Assembly (NCBI GenBank): GCA_046153875.1
Contig: JBJXFE010000051.1
Coordinates: 1-50,410, forward strand
DNA from: JBJXFE01 sp046153875
GTDB lineage: Bacteria > Planctomycetota > Phycisphaerae > Phycisphaerales > UBA1924
DNA: 50,410 nt
Direction of reading: 5' to 3'
Part shown: positions 31,708 to 40,564 of the stretch, piece by piece
Layout: every line of letters begins with the position of its first letter
Numbering within the stretch: position 1 is the stretch's first letter
Translations under genes and position numbers: made by a program
Notes under the pieces: model-generated
Told to the model about the DNA's origin: nothing
Seen by the model: only the letters and a program-made list of their open reading frames with translations
The model's database searches: none

Positions 31708-34517
31708 CCGCCTGCCCGGCCATGGAGCAGTGGGGGGCGTTCGTCGCCGGCGCGGCGGAGGATCGGGTCGCGATGGAGCGGCACGCCGCGCAATGTTCCG
31801 GGTGCGCCCGGTTGCTCGCTGGGCTGCGCCGCGACGAACTCCTGCTGGGCGACCTCCGGGCCGCGCTGGCCGGTCAGCCCGCGGCGGCGGCGCCCGCGTC
31901 GCTGACCGGTCGTCGCCTCGACGGCTACCTCATCGTGGGGTTGCTGGGGAGCGGCGGCATGGCCACGGTCTACGAGGCCCAGCAGGACCACCCGCGCCGC
32001 ACGGTCGCCCTCAAAGTCCTGGCGCGCGGCCTTGCTTCGGCCGCGTCGCGGGCGCGCTTCCGCCAGGAGGCGGAGATCCTCGCGCGACTCCATCACCACG
32101 GGATCGCGCAGGTCTACGCCGCGGGCACCGACGGGCAGGACGCGCGCCCGTACTTTGCGATGGAACTGCTCCGGGGCAAGACGCTGCTGGAGCACGCCGC
32201 GGGGCTGGACCGGCGTGCCCGGCTCGATCTGCTCGCCCGCGTGTGCGACGCGGTGCAGTACGCCCACGAGCACGGTGTGATACACCGCGACCTGAAGCCG
32301 TCGAACATCATGGTGGACGAGCACGGCCAGCCCAAGGTGCTGGACTTCGGCGTCGCGCGAGCGCTCGAGACCGATCCGGCGCTCGCGCAGACCGAGCCCG
32401 GCCACTTGGTGGGCACGCTCGCGTACATGAGCCCCGAACAGGCCGCCGGGGACGCGGCCGACGCGCGCGCGGACGTGTACGCCCTGGGCGTGATCCTCTA
32501 CGAGTTGCTCGCCGGGCGCCTCCCGCTGGACCTCTCGTCGGGGTCGGCGCTCGCGGCCCTGCGCCTGGTCCAGGAACTGGAGCCGCGCCGCCTGGGCTCG
32601 CTCGATCGGTCCTTGCGCGGAGACCTCGATGTCATTGCCGCCGCCGCGATGGCGAAGGACGCGCAGCGCCGCTACGGCTCCGCGGCCGCGCTCGCCGCCG
32701 ATCTGCGCCGGTACCTGGACGGCGTGCCGATCGCCGCCCGTTCCCCGAGCACGCTCTACCACCTCCGGCTGTTCACGCGGCGCAATCGGCTCCTGGTCGC
32801 CTCCTCCGCGGCGGTCTTCGTCGCCCTCGCGGCCGGGCTGGCGGGGACGACGTACGGCCTGGTGCGCGCCGAGCGCCGGCGCGCCACCGCCGAGTCCGTC
32901 AGCGGCCTGCTGGAGTCGGCCCTGCGCGCCGCCAACCCGCACGAGGTGAAGGGCGCGGGATACACCGTCCGGCAACTGCTCGACGATCTCTCCCGCGGCC
33001 TCAGCGAGCGGCTCGCCGGCCAGCCGGAAGTGGAGGCTCGGGTCCGCTCGACCATCGGCAACGCCTACCGCCTGCTGGGCGACTACCCGCGCGCCCGGGA
33101 GAGCCTGGAGGCCGCGCTCAACCTCCGCAAGTCCCTGCACGGCCCGGAGCACCCGCTGGTCGCCGCGGGCCTGTGCGACCTGGCGTGGGTCCGTCACGAC
33201 CAGGCCGACTACACGGGCGCGGAGCAACTCTTCCGCGACGCGCTGGCCATGAGCCGCCGCCTGCTCGGCCCGCGCCACACGCGGGTCGCGGCCGCTCTCC
33301 ACGGCCTGTCCGACGTGCAACGCCACGAGGCCGAGTTTGACGAGGCGCAGCAGCACGCGGACCAGGCCCTCGCCCTGCGCCGCGACCTGCTGGGCCCCAG
33401 CCACCCGGATACCGCCGAGAGCCTGATCAACCTCTCGAAACTCGCGCGAGACCGCGGCGACGAGGCAACCTCCGAGCGTTTCCTCGGCGAGGCGATGGCG
33501 ATCTGGGAGGGCGCGTACGGGGCCGAGCACCCGCGCCTGGTGGACGGCCTCAACGACGGCGCCTGGCTGCAATACCAGCGCCGCGACATGGGCGCGGCCA
33601 GGGCCACGCTGGCCCGCGCCCTGGACATGGGGCGCCGCCTGCTGGGCCCCGCGCACCCGGATGTCGGCAACACGCTGTACGAACTCGGGCTGGTCGAGCA
33701 AGCCACGGGCGACGCCGCGGGCGCGGAGACGCACCTGCGCGAGGCGCTGGCCATCTACCGAGCGGCCCACGGCGACGACCATCCCTCGGTCTGGACGGCG
33801 CTGGACGCGATCGCGCAGCTCCTGATCCGCGTGCGCAGCGACTACGCCGGTGCCGAGCCGCTGATTCGCGAGGCCCTGGACGGGCGCACCCGGCTGTTCG
33901 GAGAGAACGCCGGTGAGACCGCGCTGAGCGTCGCCACGCTGGCCCGTCTCTACCGCAGCTCCGGGAAGCTGGATGAGGCCGAGCGGACGCTGCACCGGGC
34001 GCTGGCCGCCCTCCGCGCCGCGTACGGGGCGGACCACACCTACGTCGCCATCTCCGAGCACGAACGGGGCCTGGTGGGCGAGGGCCGCGGGGAGCCGGGG
34101 CAGGCCGAGGCGTCCTTCCGCGAGGCGCTTCGCATCAACACGCTGGCGCTGGGGAACGCGCACGCCGACACGCTCTTTGTCGCGGCGTCGCTGGCGCGAT
34201 CCCTTAATGCCCAGAGCCGGTTCGCAGACGCCCGGGCCGCACTCGCTCCGTTCATCGAGGCCGCGCGGGGAGCGCCGCGCACCTGGCGCCTGGGAACCGC
34301 GCTGGAGCAGTACGCCGCGGCTCAGATCGGGCTGGGGCGCGTGGCGGAGGCGGAGGGTGTGCTGGCGGAGGCCGAGGGCGTGCTCGCGGCCACCGTAGGC
34401 CCCAACCACGCCCGGACCCTCGCCGTGCTGGAGCGGCGTGCGGCGCTTTACGAGTCGCGGGGTGAACCGGACAAGGCGGCCGCGCTGCGCGATGAGATCA
34501 AGGCCCGATCGCGGTAG
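31704..34517 (+). CDS. Membrane Ser/Thr protein kinase with anti-sigma-like zinc motif and TPR repeats
   Basis: 937 residues. Residues 1-40 contain Cys4, His27, Cys31 and Cys34 (HAAQCSGC), a zinc-binding anti-sigma (zf-HC2) pattern. Kinase domain about 73-345: G-loop LLGSGGMATVYEA, VALKVL with the ATP Lys, IHRDLKPSNIMV (Asp196), LDFGVA (Asp214), GTLAYMSPEQ. One membrane helix at about 363-385 (LLVASSAAVFVALAAGLAG), so everything after it is expected outside the cytoplasm: about eleven TPRs of some 42 residues (for example ARESLEAALNLRKSLHGPEHP). The layout suggests an extracytoplasmic sensor linked to a kinase and a sigma-binding head. Coupled to the sigma gene by GTGA overlap. Confidence 0.9.
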   Translation: MTACPAMEQWGAFVAGAAEDRVAMERHAAQCSGCARLLAGLRRDELLLGDLRAALAGQPAAAAPASLTGRRLDGYLIVGLLGSGGMATVYEAQQDHPRRTVALKVLARGLASAASRARFRQEAEILARLHHHGIAQVYAAGTDGQDARPYFAMELLRGKTLLEHAAGLDRRARLDLLARVCDAVQYAHEHGVIHRDLKPSNIMVDEHGQPKVLDFGVARALETDPALAQTEPGHLVGTLAYMSPEQAAGDAADARADVYALGVILYELLAGRLPLDLSSGSALAALRLVQELEPRRLGSLDRSLRGDLDVIAAAAMAKDAQRRYGSAAALAADLRRYLDGVPIAARSPSTLYHLRLFTRRNRLLVASSAAVFVALAAGLAGTTYGLVRAERRRATAESVSGLLESALRAANPHEVKGAGYTVRQLLDDLSRGLSERLAGQPEVEARVRSTIGNAYRLLGDYPRARESLEAALNLRKSLHGPEHPLVAAGLCDLAWVRHDQADYTGAEQLFRDALAMSRRLLGPRHTRVAAALHGLSDVQRHEAEFDEAQQHADQALALRRDLLGPSHPDTAESLINLSKLARDRGDEATSERFLGEAMAIWEGAYGAEHPRLVDGLNDGAWLQYQRRDMGAARATLARALDMGRRLLGPAHPDVGNTLYELGLVEQATGDAAGAETHLREALAIYRAAHGDDHPSVWTALDAIAQLLIRVRSDYAGAEPLIREALDGRTRLFGENAGETALSVATLARLYRSSGKLDEAERTLHRALAALRAAYGADHTYVAISEHERGLVGEGRGEPGQAEASFREALRINTLALGNAHADTLFVAASLARSLNAQSRFADARAALAPFIEAARGAPRTWRLGTALEQYAAAQIGLGRVAEAEGVLAEAEGVLAATVGPNHARTLAVLERRAALYESRGEPDKAAALRDEIKARSR

Positions 34518-34536
34518 GAGCAGGCCGGACCCGGGC

Positions 34537-34944
34537 CTACGGGCAGCCGATCACGTACTTGCCCTGGAAGCAGCCGAAGTCGGCGACGGTGAGGGTTCCG
34601 CTGGCGTTGCAGTCGGCGTAGAGGTCGCCGAGCACGTACTTGCCCTGGAAGCATCCGAAGTCGGCGACCGTGAGGTTGCCGCTGTTGTTGCAGTCGGGGT
34701 AGCACGGTGGCGGGCCCGACGGAGAGCCCCAGAATCCGCCGCGAACTTCGTAGGGAGCGCCGGCCATCCCACCCGCGTCCGGCTGGCCGATCGTGCCGGT
34801 CACCGTGAACCCGCCGCCGGTCGAGACCCCGCCGCCGCCGTCGTAGGTGTTCCACGTCAGGTCGAGGCCGGGCCCCATCTGGGCCGCGGCGTTCGAGGCG
34901 CCCAGCAGGATCGGCACAAGGATCATCATCGCAAGGCGTTTCAT
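34537..34944 (-). CDS. Small exported protein with GC-type dockerin tail
   Basis: 135 residues. Signal peptide MKRLAMMILVPILLGASNAAAQ, a 55-residue segment (LDLTWNTYDGGGGVSTGGGFTVTGTIGQPDAG...YEVRGGFWG) typical of a short beta-domain that often precedes sorting tails in Planctomycetes, then two dockerin modules (CYPDCNNSGNLTVADFGCFQ and YADCNASGTLTVADFGCFQ) ending VIGCP. GAGGAG precedes the ATG. Its stop lies 20 bases from the convergent kinase stop. It follows the collagen-like gene on the same strand, with 80 bases between. Confidence 0.85.
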   Translation of the reverse strand: MKRLAMMILVPILLGASNAAAQMGPGLDLTWNTYDGGGGVSTGGGFTVTGTIGQPDAGGMAGAPYEVRGGFWGSPSGPPPCYPDCNNSGNLTVADFGCFQGKYVLGDLYADCNASGTLTVADFGCFQGKYVIGCP

Positions 34945-35024
34945 GCGTCGCTCCTCGGAGAGGTGATGCGGACGGTGGGTGCAAGGGGCCTCGCCCGCCG
35001 TCAGGCGGGCCAGCCCTGGAGTGT

Positions 35025-36851
35025 TTATTGATTCCCCGCAATCGGGCGGGTCGCCGGCGGAGCCGCACGCTCCACGCCGATCATCGCGCGGTCCGCGGGC
35101 TGACCGTGCTCCTCGGGCGTCAGGTACCGGCCGCGCTCCGCGCCGGTCTTGTCCTGCTCAACCAGGAGCGGGTGGGCGGCCGCCCACGCGTCTTTGCGCA
35201 CGCCCGTCACGACCCACGAGACCTTCATGCCCGGCATGCCGCCGGCGACAACGAACGCATTGTTTGCGACCTCCTGGGCGACGTACAGAGTCGGTGCCGG
35301 TGCGCCGACGGCCGTCAACTGATACGAGAAGTCCTCGTTCAGCGCCTCGAACCACCCGGGCAGGATGATCGTCGCGGTGCCAGTCCCGCCCAGCACGACG
35401 TTGCCGCGGTACATGTTGATCATCTGGTCCGACTCGACGCACGCGTGCACCAGGAACTTGTTCTCGGGGTCCTGGGGGTGGTCGATCTTGAAGAGCTTGA
35501 GGAGGGCGTCGATCGAGATCCCCGAGATATGGCCCTCGACGCGCAGCGTGGATGTCGGGCTGGTGTTGCCGATCCCGAGGTTCCCGCCCATGATCGCCAT
35601 CCGCGTCCCCACGTTGGCCCGCAGGCCCCCGTCCACGTCGTTGTGGACGGAGACGTTGTAGAAGTTGTCCTGGAACCGGATCGCGGCGTCGGTCGTGAAG
35701 GGTCCCGGGCCGTTCAGTCTGACCGCATCCACGACCCCCGAAACGACGTGCAGCGGGGAGGTGGGGGAGGTGGTGCCGATGCCGGTGTTGCCGCCCATCA
35801 GCGCCAAGCGCGTGCCGGTGTTGATCAGCAGCGCCCCGTCGACATCGTTGTGCATCGAGACGTTATAGAACGTGTCCTGGAAGCGCAGGCGCGCGTCTGT
35901 GGTGAAACTCCCGGGGCCCTGAAGCCACAGGGTGTCGGTCACGCCGGAGACGATGTTCAGCGGGGCGTTGGGTGTGGTCGTGCCGATGCCGACCGCCCCG
36001 CCCATGAGCGCGAGTCTTCCGCCCAAGCTGCCATTGGTGTTCACGATCAGGCCGCCGTCGACGTCATTGTGAAGGTAGACGTTGCCGACATTGTCTTCGA
36101 ATCGGAGCTTCGCGTCCGACCCGAACGGCCCCGGCCCGGTCAGGCGCGCTGTGTCGGACACCGCCGAGTTCACGTGGAAGATGTCAAAGGGGCTGTTGGT
36201 CCCGACACCAACACCACCGGCGTTGTAAAACGTGGTCGACCCGGCGAGTTGCCAGGGAGACGCTCCGATCGGACCCTGCGACCCAGTCGCTCCTGTGGCG
36301 CCGGTCGCACCCGTTGCGCCGGTTGCCCCTGTGGCCCCCGGAACGCCCTGGATGCCCTGGGCGCCGGTGGCCCCGGTAGCACCCGTCGGGCCGGGGACGC
36401 CTTGGATGCCCTGAGGGCCCGGGACACCTTGGATTCCCTGCGGACCCTGGTTGCCCGTGAGCGCGAAGAGCGCGACGGGCGCGGCCGTGATTCGCTGGCG
36501 CGGCGTCAGTGTGACGAACGCGCCCACCCCCGCCGGGCTGCGAACGTCGATCTCCAGCCAGCGGGCGTCGTTACCAAAGGCCCCAGCCCCGAAATCCAGC
36601 GGCACCGTGAACCGCCCGTTCGCCGCAGCGGTGTTGTTCAGCCCGACTTGGCCGCCGACCTGGACGCCCACGAGCGGGTCGGTGTACAGCCGGAACCGCA
36701 GGTCGACGTTGCCGGTCACCGGGGTGCCCGACTGGCGTAGCTCGCCTTGGTAAGTTACGGTGGTTCCCACGGGCGTTTGGGCGTTCGCGGCGCACGCGAG
36801 CCCCGAGACCGCCGCCAGAATCGCCGCCATCGTTCGCATACTCTGTTTCAC
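35025..36851 (-). CDS. Exported collagen-like surface protein
   Basis: 608 residues. Signal peptide MRTMAAILAAVSGLACAANAQ after a short lead; a beta-domain (TVTYQGELRQSGTPVTGNVDLRFRLY); a collagen-like Gly-X-Y stretch (GPQGIQGVPGPQGIQGVPGP, then GATGATGATGATGATG); four copies of a module with GVGTxSPxxPLxIVSGVxDxxxLxGPG, ..RFxDxxYNVxxHNDVDG and RLALMGG; and a C-terminal beta-domain resembling tail-fibre or head-group folds (HISGISIDALLKLFKIDHPQ, then WVVTGVRKDAWAAAHPLLVEQDK). No dockerin tail. The GTG at 36851 is preceded by GGAGG. Likely a trimeric stalk on the cell surface. Divergent from the second sigma/kinase operon. Confidence 0.85.
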   Translation of the reverse strand: MKQSMRTMAAILAAVSGLACAANAQTPVGTTVTYQGELRQSGTPVTGNVDLRFRLYTDPLVGVQVGGQVGLNNTAAANGRFTVPLDFGAGAFGNDARWLEIDVRSPAGVGAFVTLTPRQRITAAPVALFALTGNQGPQGIQGVPGPQGIQGVPGPTGATGATGAQGIQGVPGATGATGATGATGATGATGSQGPIGASPWQLAGSTTFYNAGGVGVGTNSPFDIFHVNSAVSDTARLTGPGPFGSDAKLRFEDNVGNVYLHNDVDGGLIVNTNGSLGGRLALMGGAVGIGTTTPNAPLNIVSGVTDTLWLQGPGSFTTDARLRFQDTFYNVSMHNDVDGALLINTGTRLALMGGNTGIGTTSPTSPLHVVSGVVDAVRLNGPGPFTTDAAIRFQDNFYNVSVHNDVDGGLRANVGTRMAIMGGNLGIGNTSPTSTLRVEGHISGISIDALLKLFKIDHPQDPENKFLVHACVESDQMINMYRGNVVLGGTGTATIILPGWFEALNEDFSYQLTAVGAPAPTLYVAQEVANNAFVVAGGMPGMKVSWVVTGVRKDAWAAAHPLLVEQDKTGAERGRYLTPEEHGQPADRAMIGVERAAPPATRPIAGNQ

Positions 36852-36915
36852 GTGGTGCCTCCGTTGTACGGGCGGTCGGGGTCAGGGCGCGCACGGATAA
36901 CTTGTCCACGGACGA

Positions 36916-36943
36916 TTGCTCTCCCGGGCCGCCGTGAGATAAT
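36916..36943 (+). promoter_or_regulatory. Promoter for the second sigma/kinase operon
   Basis: TTGCTC (36916-36921), 16-bp spacer, GATAAT (36938-36943), seven bases before the GTG at 36951, so the message would be leaderless or nearly so. Confidence 0.5.
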
Positions 36944-36950
36944 CGAGCTT

Positions 36951-37664
36951 GTGGCCGCACTACCGCTAACCACCGATCCGCCGTCTCATGACGCGACATC
37001 CGGGGCTTCCGGCGGACACGGATTCTCACCGGATCCTGGCTCACCGCCTTCGGCCGCGGCTACGGCGAAGGTCGGCCGGGGCGATCCCGACGTCACCGCG
37101 GCACTTTCGGACCTCGCGGCCGGGCGGCCCGGCGCCGATGAACGGGTCATGCCGATGATCTACGCCCGCCTGCGGGTCCTGGCGGACCGCCACCTCTCCG
37201 ACGAACGCCCGGGCCACACGCTCCAGCCCACGGCCCTCGTCCACGAGGCGTATCTCAAACTCGTCGATCAGCGCGTCGCCCGCTGGGAGAGCCGGGCCCA
37301 GTTCTTCGCCTTCGCGGCCCACGCGATGCGCCGGATTCTGCTCGACCACGCGAAGGCGCGCGGACGGGTGAAACGCGGCGGCGGCCAGCGCCGGGTCAGC
37401 CTCGACGGCGTGGACACGCCGACCCCTTCGGGAGTACCCGACCTGGACCTGATCGCGCTCGACGAGGCGCTGGGGCAACTGGCGCGCCACGACGGCGTGG
37501 CGGCCCGGGTGGTCGAGATGCGCTTCTTCGCGGGAATGGAGGTCGAGGCCATCGCCTCGGTGCTGGGCGTGACCGATCGAACGGTACGCCGTCACTGGGT
37601 GTACGCCAAGGCGTGGCTGGGGCGCGCCATGAACCAAGGTCGAGGCCCGGAGGGCGTCGCGTGA
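36951..37664 (+). CDS. ECF-type RNA polymerase sigma factor
   Basis: 237 residues. Core from about residue 45: DVTAALSDLAAGRPGADERVMPMIYARLRVLADRHLSDE, HTLQPTALVHEAYLKLVDQ, RAQFFAFAAHAMRRILLDHAKARGRVKRGG, the sigma-70 ECF subfamily of Planctomycetes and Acidobacteria; region 4 in ARVVEMRFFAGMEVEAIASVLGVTDRTVRRHW. The first 44 residues are a low-complexity Pro/Ser/Gly lead. Start: the frame runs back into the divergent collagen-like gene; GTG at 36951 is chosen because GATAAT lies seven bases upstream and there is no other start in frame before the core. The stop overlaps the next start (GTGA), coupling it to a kinase. Confidence 0.85.
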   Translation: MAALPLTTDPPSHDATSGASGGHGFSPDPGSPPSAAATAKVGRGDPDVTAALSDLAAGRPGADERVMPMIYARLRVLADRHLSDERPGHTLQPTALVHEAYLKLVDQRVARWESRAQFFAFAAHAMRRILLDHAKARGRVKRGGGQRRVSLDGVDTPTPSGVPDLDLIALDEALGQLARHDGVAARVVEMRFFAGMEVEAIASVLGVTDRTVRRHWVYAKAWLGRAMNQGRGPEGVA

Positions 37665-40549
37665 CAACCCCGGTCCCTCCATTCCGCACCGAACGCGTCA
37701 AAGAGATCCTGGACTTGGCGCTCGAGCGGCCGGCGCACGAACGCGACGCCTTTGTCGCCGGGATGTGCGGCGACGATGACGCGCTCCGGGTGGAAGTGCT
37801 CTCGCTGCTCCGCTCGTTGGATTCGGTCGGCGCCATCCTCGAGCCGGGCGCGCCCGCCCCCGCCGCGCCCCCCGAGCCTCTCACCGGGCTGCGGTTCGGC
37901 CCCTACCGCGTTGCCGAACGGGTGGGCGAGGGCGGGATGGGCGTCGTGTACCGGGCGGAGGACACCCGGCTCGGGCGGGTGGTCGCGGTCAAGGCCCTGC
38001 CCGCGCACCTGGCCGCGGACCCGCACCGGCGCGCCCGCTTTGAGCACGAGGCCCGGCTGCTGGCCGCCATGAGCCATCCCAACATCGAAGCGATCTACGG
38101 CGTCGAGGATACACCGCGCGGCCCCGTGATGGTCCTCGAGTTTGTCGCCGGAGAATCGCTCGCCCGCCGGCTGGCGCGCGGTGCGCTGCCCATCGACGAT
38201 GCCACCGCGGCGGCGCGCCACATCCTGCGCGCCCTTGAGGCTTCCCACGCCGCGGGGATCACCCACCGCGACCTCAAACCGGCCAACATCCACGTGTTGC
38301 CCGACGGCGGGCTGAAGGTGCTTGACTTCGGGATCGCCACGCTGGGTCTGGTCCCGGTGATCGGCGCTTCCCCCTCGACGCCGAACGGGTCGCCGGTCTT
38401 TGTAACGTCGTCGATGGGGCTCCTCGGCACCGCGTCGTACATGAGCCCCGAGCAGGCGCGCGGCAAGCCTGTCGATCGGCGCGCCGACCTGTGGGCTTTC
38501 GGGTGCGTGTTCTTCGAGATGCTCACCGGCCGGCGCGCCTTCGAGGGTGAGACGCTCTCCGACACGCTCGCGGCCGTGCTGCGCGCCGAGCCGGACTGGT
38601 CGCGGCTTCCCGCACACACGCCCGCACCGGCGCGGGCGCTGATCCGGCGTTGCCTGGAGAAGGACCCCGACCTTCGGCGACGCGACGCGGGGGATGCGCG
38701 CCTGGAACTGGAGCGCGCGCCCGCCGACGCCGAACACCCCGGGCTGCGGCCGAACCGTGCACGCCGGGCTGTTGCGCCCGCGTTCGTGGCGGGGGCGGCC
38801 GTTGTGTCCCTCGCGGCGTGGGTGACCTGGCCCCGCGCCGTGGCGCCGCCCGCGCGACCCGTGCGTTTCGAACTGCGCACCGCTCCCGATGCGCCCGTGA
38901 ACGCGTCGTCGAGCGGGTCGCTCGCCGTCTCCCCGGACGGCTCCACGCTGGTGTACACCGGCGGGTACGAGGACAACCGCAGGCTCCTCGCGCGTCAGCT
39001 TGATTCGTTCGAGTGGATCGAGCTCGCCGGCACGGAGAACAGCGTGGCGCCGTTCTTCAGCCCCGACGGCGCGTGGATCGGCTTCGCCTCCGGCTCGCGG
39101 ATCATGCGGGTCCCCACCGGCGGGGGTGGGGCGGAAGTCATCTGCGACGGGCAGTTGAGTTTCACCGGCGCCGCGTGGGCCGAGAACGGGTCCCTCGTGC
39201 TCGCCGGTTCCGGCGGCGGCATCGACATCCTCCCGCCGGGAGGAGAGCGTCGCGCTCTCACGCGTCCGGACTTGCCGACCAGCCACCTGCACCTGCACCC
39301 CAGCTGCGTGCCGGGCAGCGACGCCGTGCTGTTCACCGACTGCGACTACTCGACCTCGTCCTTTACCGGACGGATCGAGGCGGTCCGCATCGCCTCGGGC
39401 GAAAGGCACACGGTCTTCGAGGCGGCGTGCTGGCCGCAGGTTGTCGCGCGCGGCGACGCGGGACACGGTGCGCGCGGCTCGGACCGTGACGCCCTGCTGG
39501 TGTTCTGGCAGGCGGGCCGGATCCTGGCCGCTCCCTTCGATCGCGCCACGCTCCGCGTCACTGGTCGGGCCGAGGTCGTCGCCACGGCGCCGACCCGCCT
39601 CGAATCGAGCCCGATGCCGCGCTACGCCGTATCCGCCGGCGTGCCCGGCGTTCTTGTGTACCTCCCCGGCAACGTGACGCACGACTTCGGGCGGCTCGCG
39701 TGGTTCGACCCCGACGGCAGCACGCGGGTCATCACGGCATCGGCCCAAGGGATGGACACACCGCGACTCTCACCGGACGGCGGACGCATCGCCTACATCG
39801 ACTCGTCCGTGGGTGTGGGCGACCTCTGGGTTCACGATGTGGGGCGCGGGACCACGATCCGGCTCACCAAGACGCGCGACGCCCAGCACCCGCTGTGGAC
39901 GCCCGACGGCCGGCAGATCCTGGTCGCGGCCCGGATGGGCTCGGGAGACAGCGCGATCTGGCGCGTGGACGCCGACGCGGCGCGCCCACCCGAAAAGCTC
40001 TGGGGACCGATCGATGCCTATCCGTCGTCGATCACCCCGGACGGCGCCACCATCCTGCTCACGATGTACTTCCGCGACACGAGCGGGAAGGACATCGCCC
40101 TGCTCGACGCGGCATCTCCCGCCCAGCCGCGCAACCTCTTCACCACATCCGAAGAGCGGATCTGGCCGCGGCTCGCGCCCGATGGAGCGATGCTCGCGTA
40201 CACGTCGATGGAAACCGGCACGTTCGAGGTCTACCTCCACGCCTATCCGAGCCTGGCGGGCAAGACCCGTGTCTCGACCGGCGGCGGATATCGCCCCACC
40301 TGGTCCCCGGACGGGCGGCTGCTGTACTACCAGTGGCTCAACCGGATCATGTGCGTGGAAGTCGAGGCCACGAACCCGCCGCGGGTTTCCGCGCCGCGCG
40401 TCGTGCACGACCACGCTCCCGATCTGCGGTTCGACGTGGCGCGTGACGGTCGCATCCTGCTCCCGCACCCTACGGGGGACTGGGGCCCCCAGGACCGGAT
40501 CAACGTGATCTCGGGCTGGGCCGGACCGGCGGGTGATCCGGTGCCGTGA
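37661..40549 (+). CDS. Membrane Ser/Thr protein kinase with C-terminal beta-propeller
   Basis: 962 residues. N-terminal 65-residue helical segment (RTERVKEILDLALERPAHERDAFVAGMCGDDDALRVEVLSLL) usual in kinases paired with this sigma group; kinase domain about 79-350 with VGEGGMGVVYRAED, VAVKALP, THRDLKPANIHV (Asp204), LDFGIA (Asp222), GTASYMSPEQARGK; membrane helix about 371-392 (VAPAFVAGAAVVSLAAWVTW); then a WD40/TolB-like propeller outside the cytoplasm with repeats such as LSPDGGRIAYIDS, WTPDGRQILVAA and WSPDGRLLYYQW. GTG start at 37661 overlaps the sigma stop. Likely senses an envelope ligand or stress and signals to the sigma factor; target unknown. Confidence 0.92.
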   Translation: MTTPVPPFRTERVKEILDLALERPAHERDAFVAGMCGDDDALRVEVLSLLRSLDSVGAILEPGAPAPAAPPEPLTGLRFGPYRVAERVGEGGMGVVYRAEDTRLGRVVAVKALPAHLAADPHRRARFEHEARLLAAMSHPNIEAIYGVEDTPRGPVMVLEFVAGESLARRLARGALPIDDATAAARHILRALEASHAAGITHRDLKPANIHVLPDGGLKVLDFGIATLGLVPVIGASPSTPNGSPVFVTSSMGLLGTASYMSPEQARGKPVDRRADLWAFGCVFFEMLTGRRAFEGETLSDTLAAVLRAEPDWSRLPAHTPAPARALIRRCLEKDPDLRRRDAGDARLELERAPADAEHPGLRPNRARRAVAPAFVAGAAVVSLAAWVTWPRAVAPPARPVRFELRTAPDAPVNASSSGSLAVSPDGSTLVYTGGYEDNRRLLARQLDSFEWIELAGTENSVAPFFSPDGAWIGFASGSRIMRVPTGGGGAEVICDGQLSFTGAAWAENGSLVLAGSGGGIDILPPGGERRALTRPDLPTSHLHLHPSCVPGSDAVLFTDCDYSTSSFTGRIEAVRIASGERHTVFEAACWPQVVARGDAGHGARGSDRDALLVFWQAGRILAAPFDRATLRVTGRAEVVATAPTRLESSPMPRYAVSAGVPGVLVYLPGNVTHDFGRLAWFDPDGSTRVITASAQGMDTPRLSPDGGRIAYIDSSVGVGDLWVHDVGRGTTIRLTKTRDAQHPLWTPDGRQILVAARMGSGDSAIWRVDADAARPPEKLWGPIDAYPSSITPDGATILLTMYFRDTSGKDIALLDAASPAQPRNLFTTSEERIWPRLAPDGAMLAYTSMETGTFEVYLHAYPSLAGKTRVSTGGGYRPTWSPDGRLLYYQWLNRIMCVEVEATNPPRVSAPRVVHDHAPDLRFDVARDGRILLPHPTGDWGPQDRINVISGWAGPAGDPVP

Positions 40550-40564
40550 GCGTGCCGGCCGCCG

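Noticed and set aside
31614..34409. 931-codon open frame on the strand opposite the TPR kinase
   Set aside because: The kinase frame has clear domains, while the opposite frame is Arg/Gly/Val/Leu-rich low complexity, as expected from GC-rich third positions. Same judgement for 37592-39748, 13212-15242 and 4042-5346 on the minus strand.
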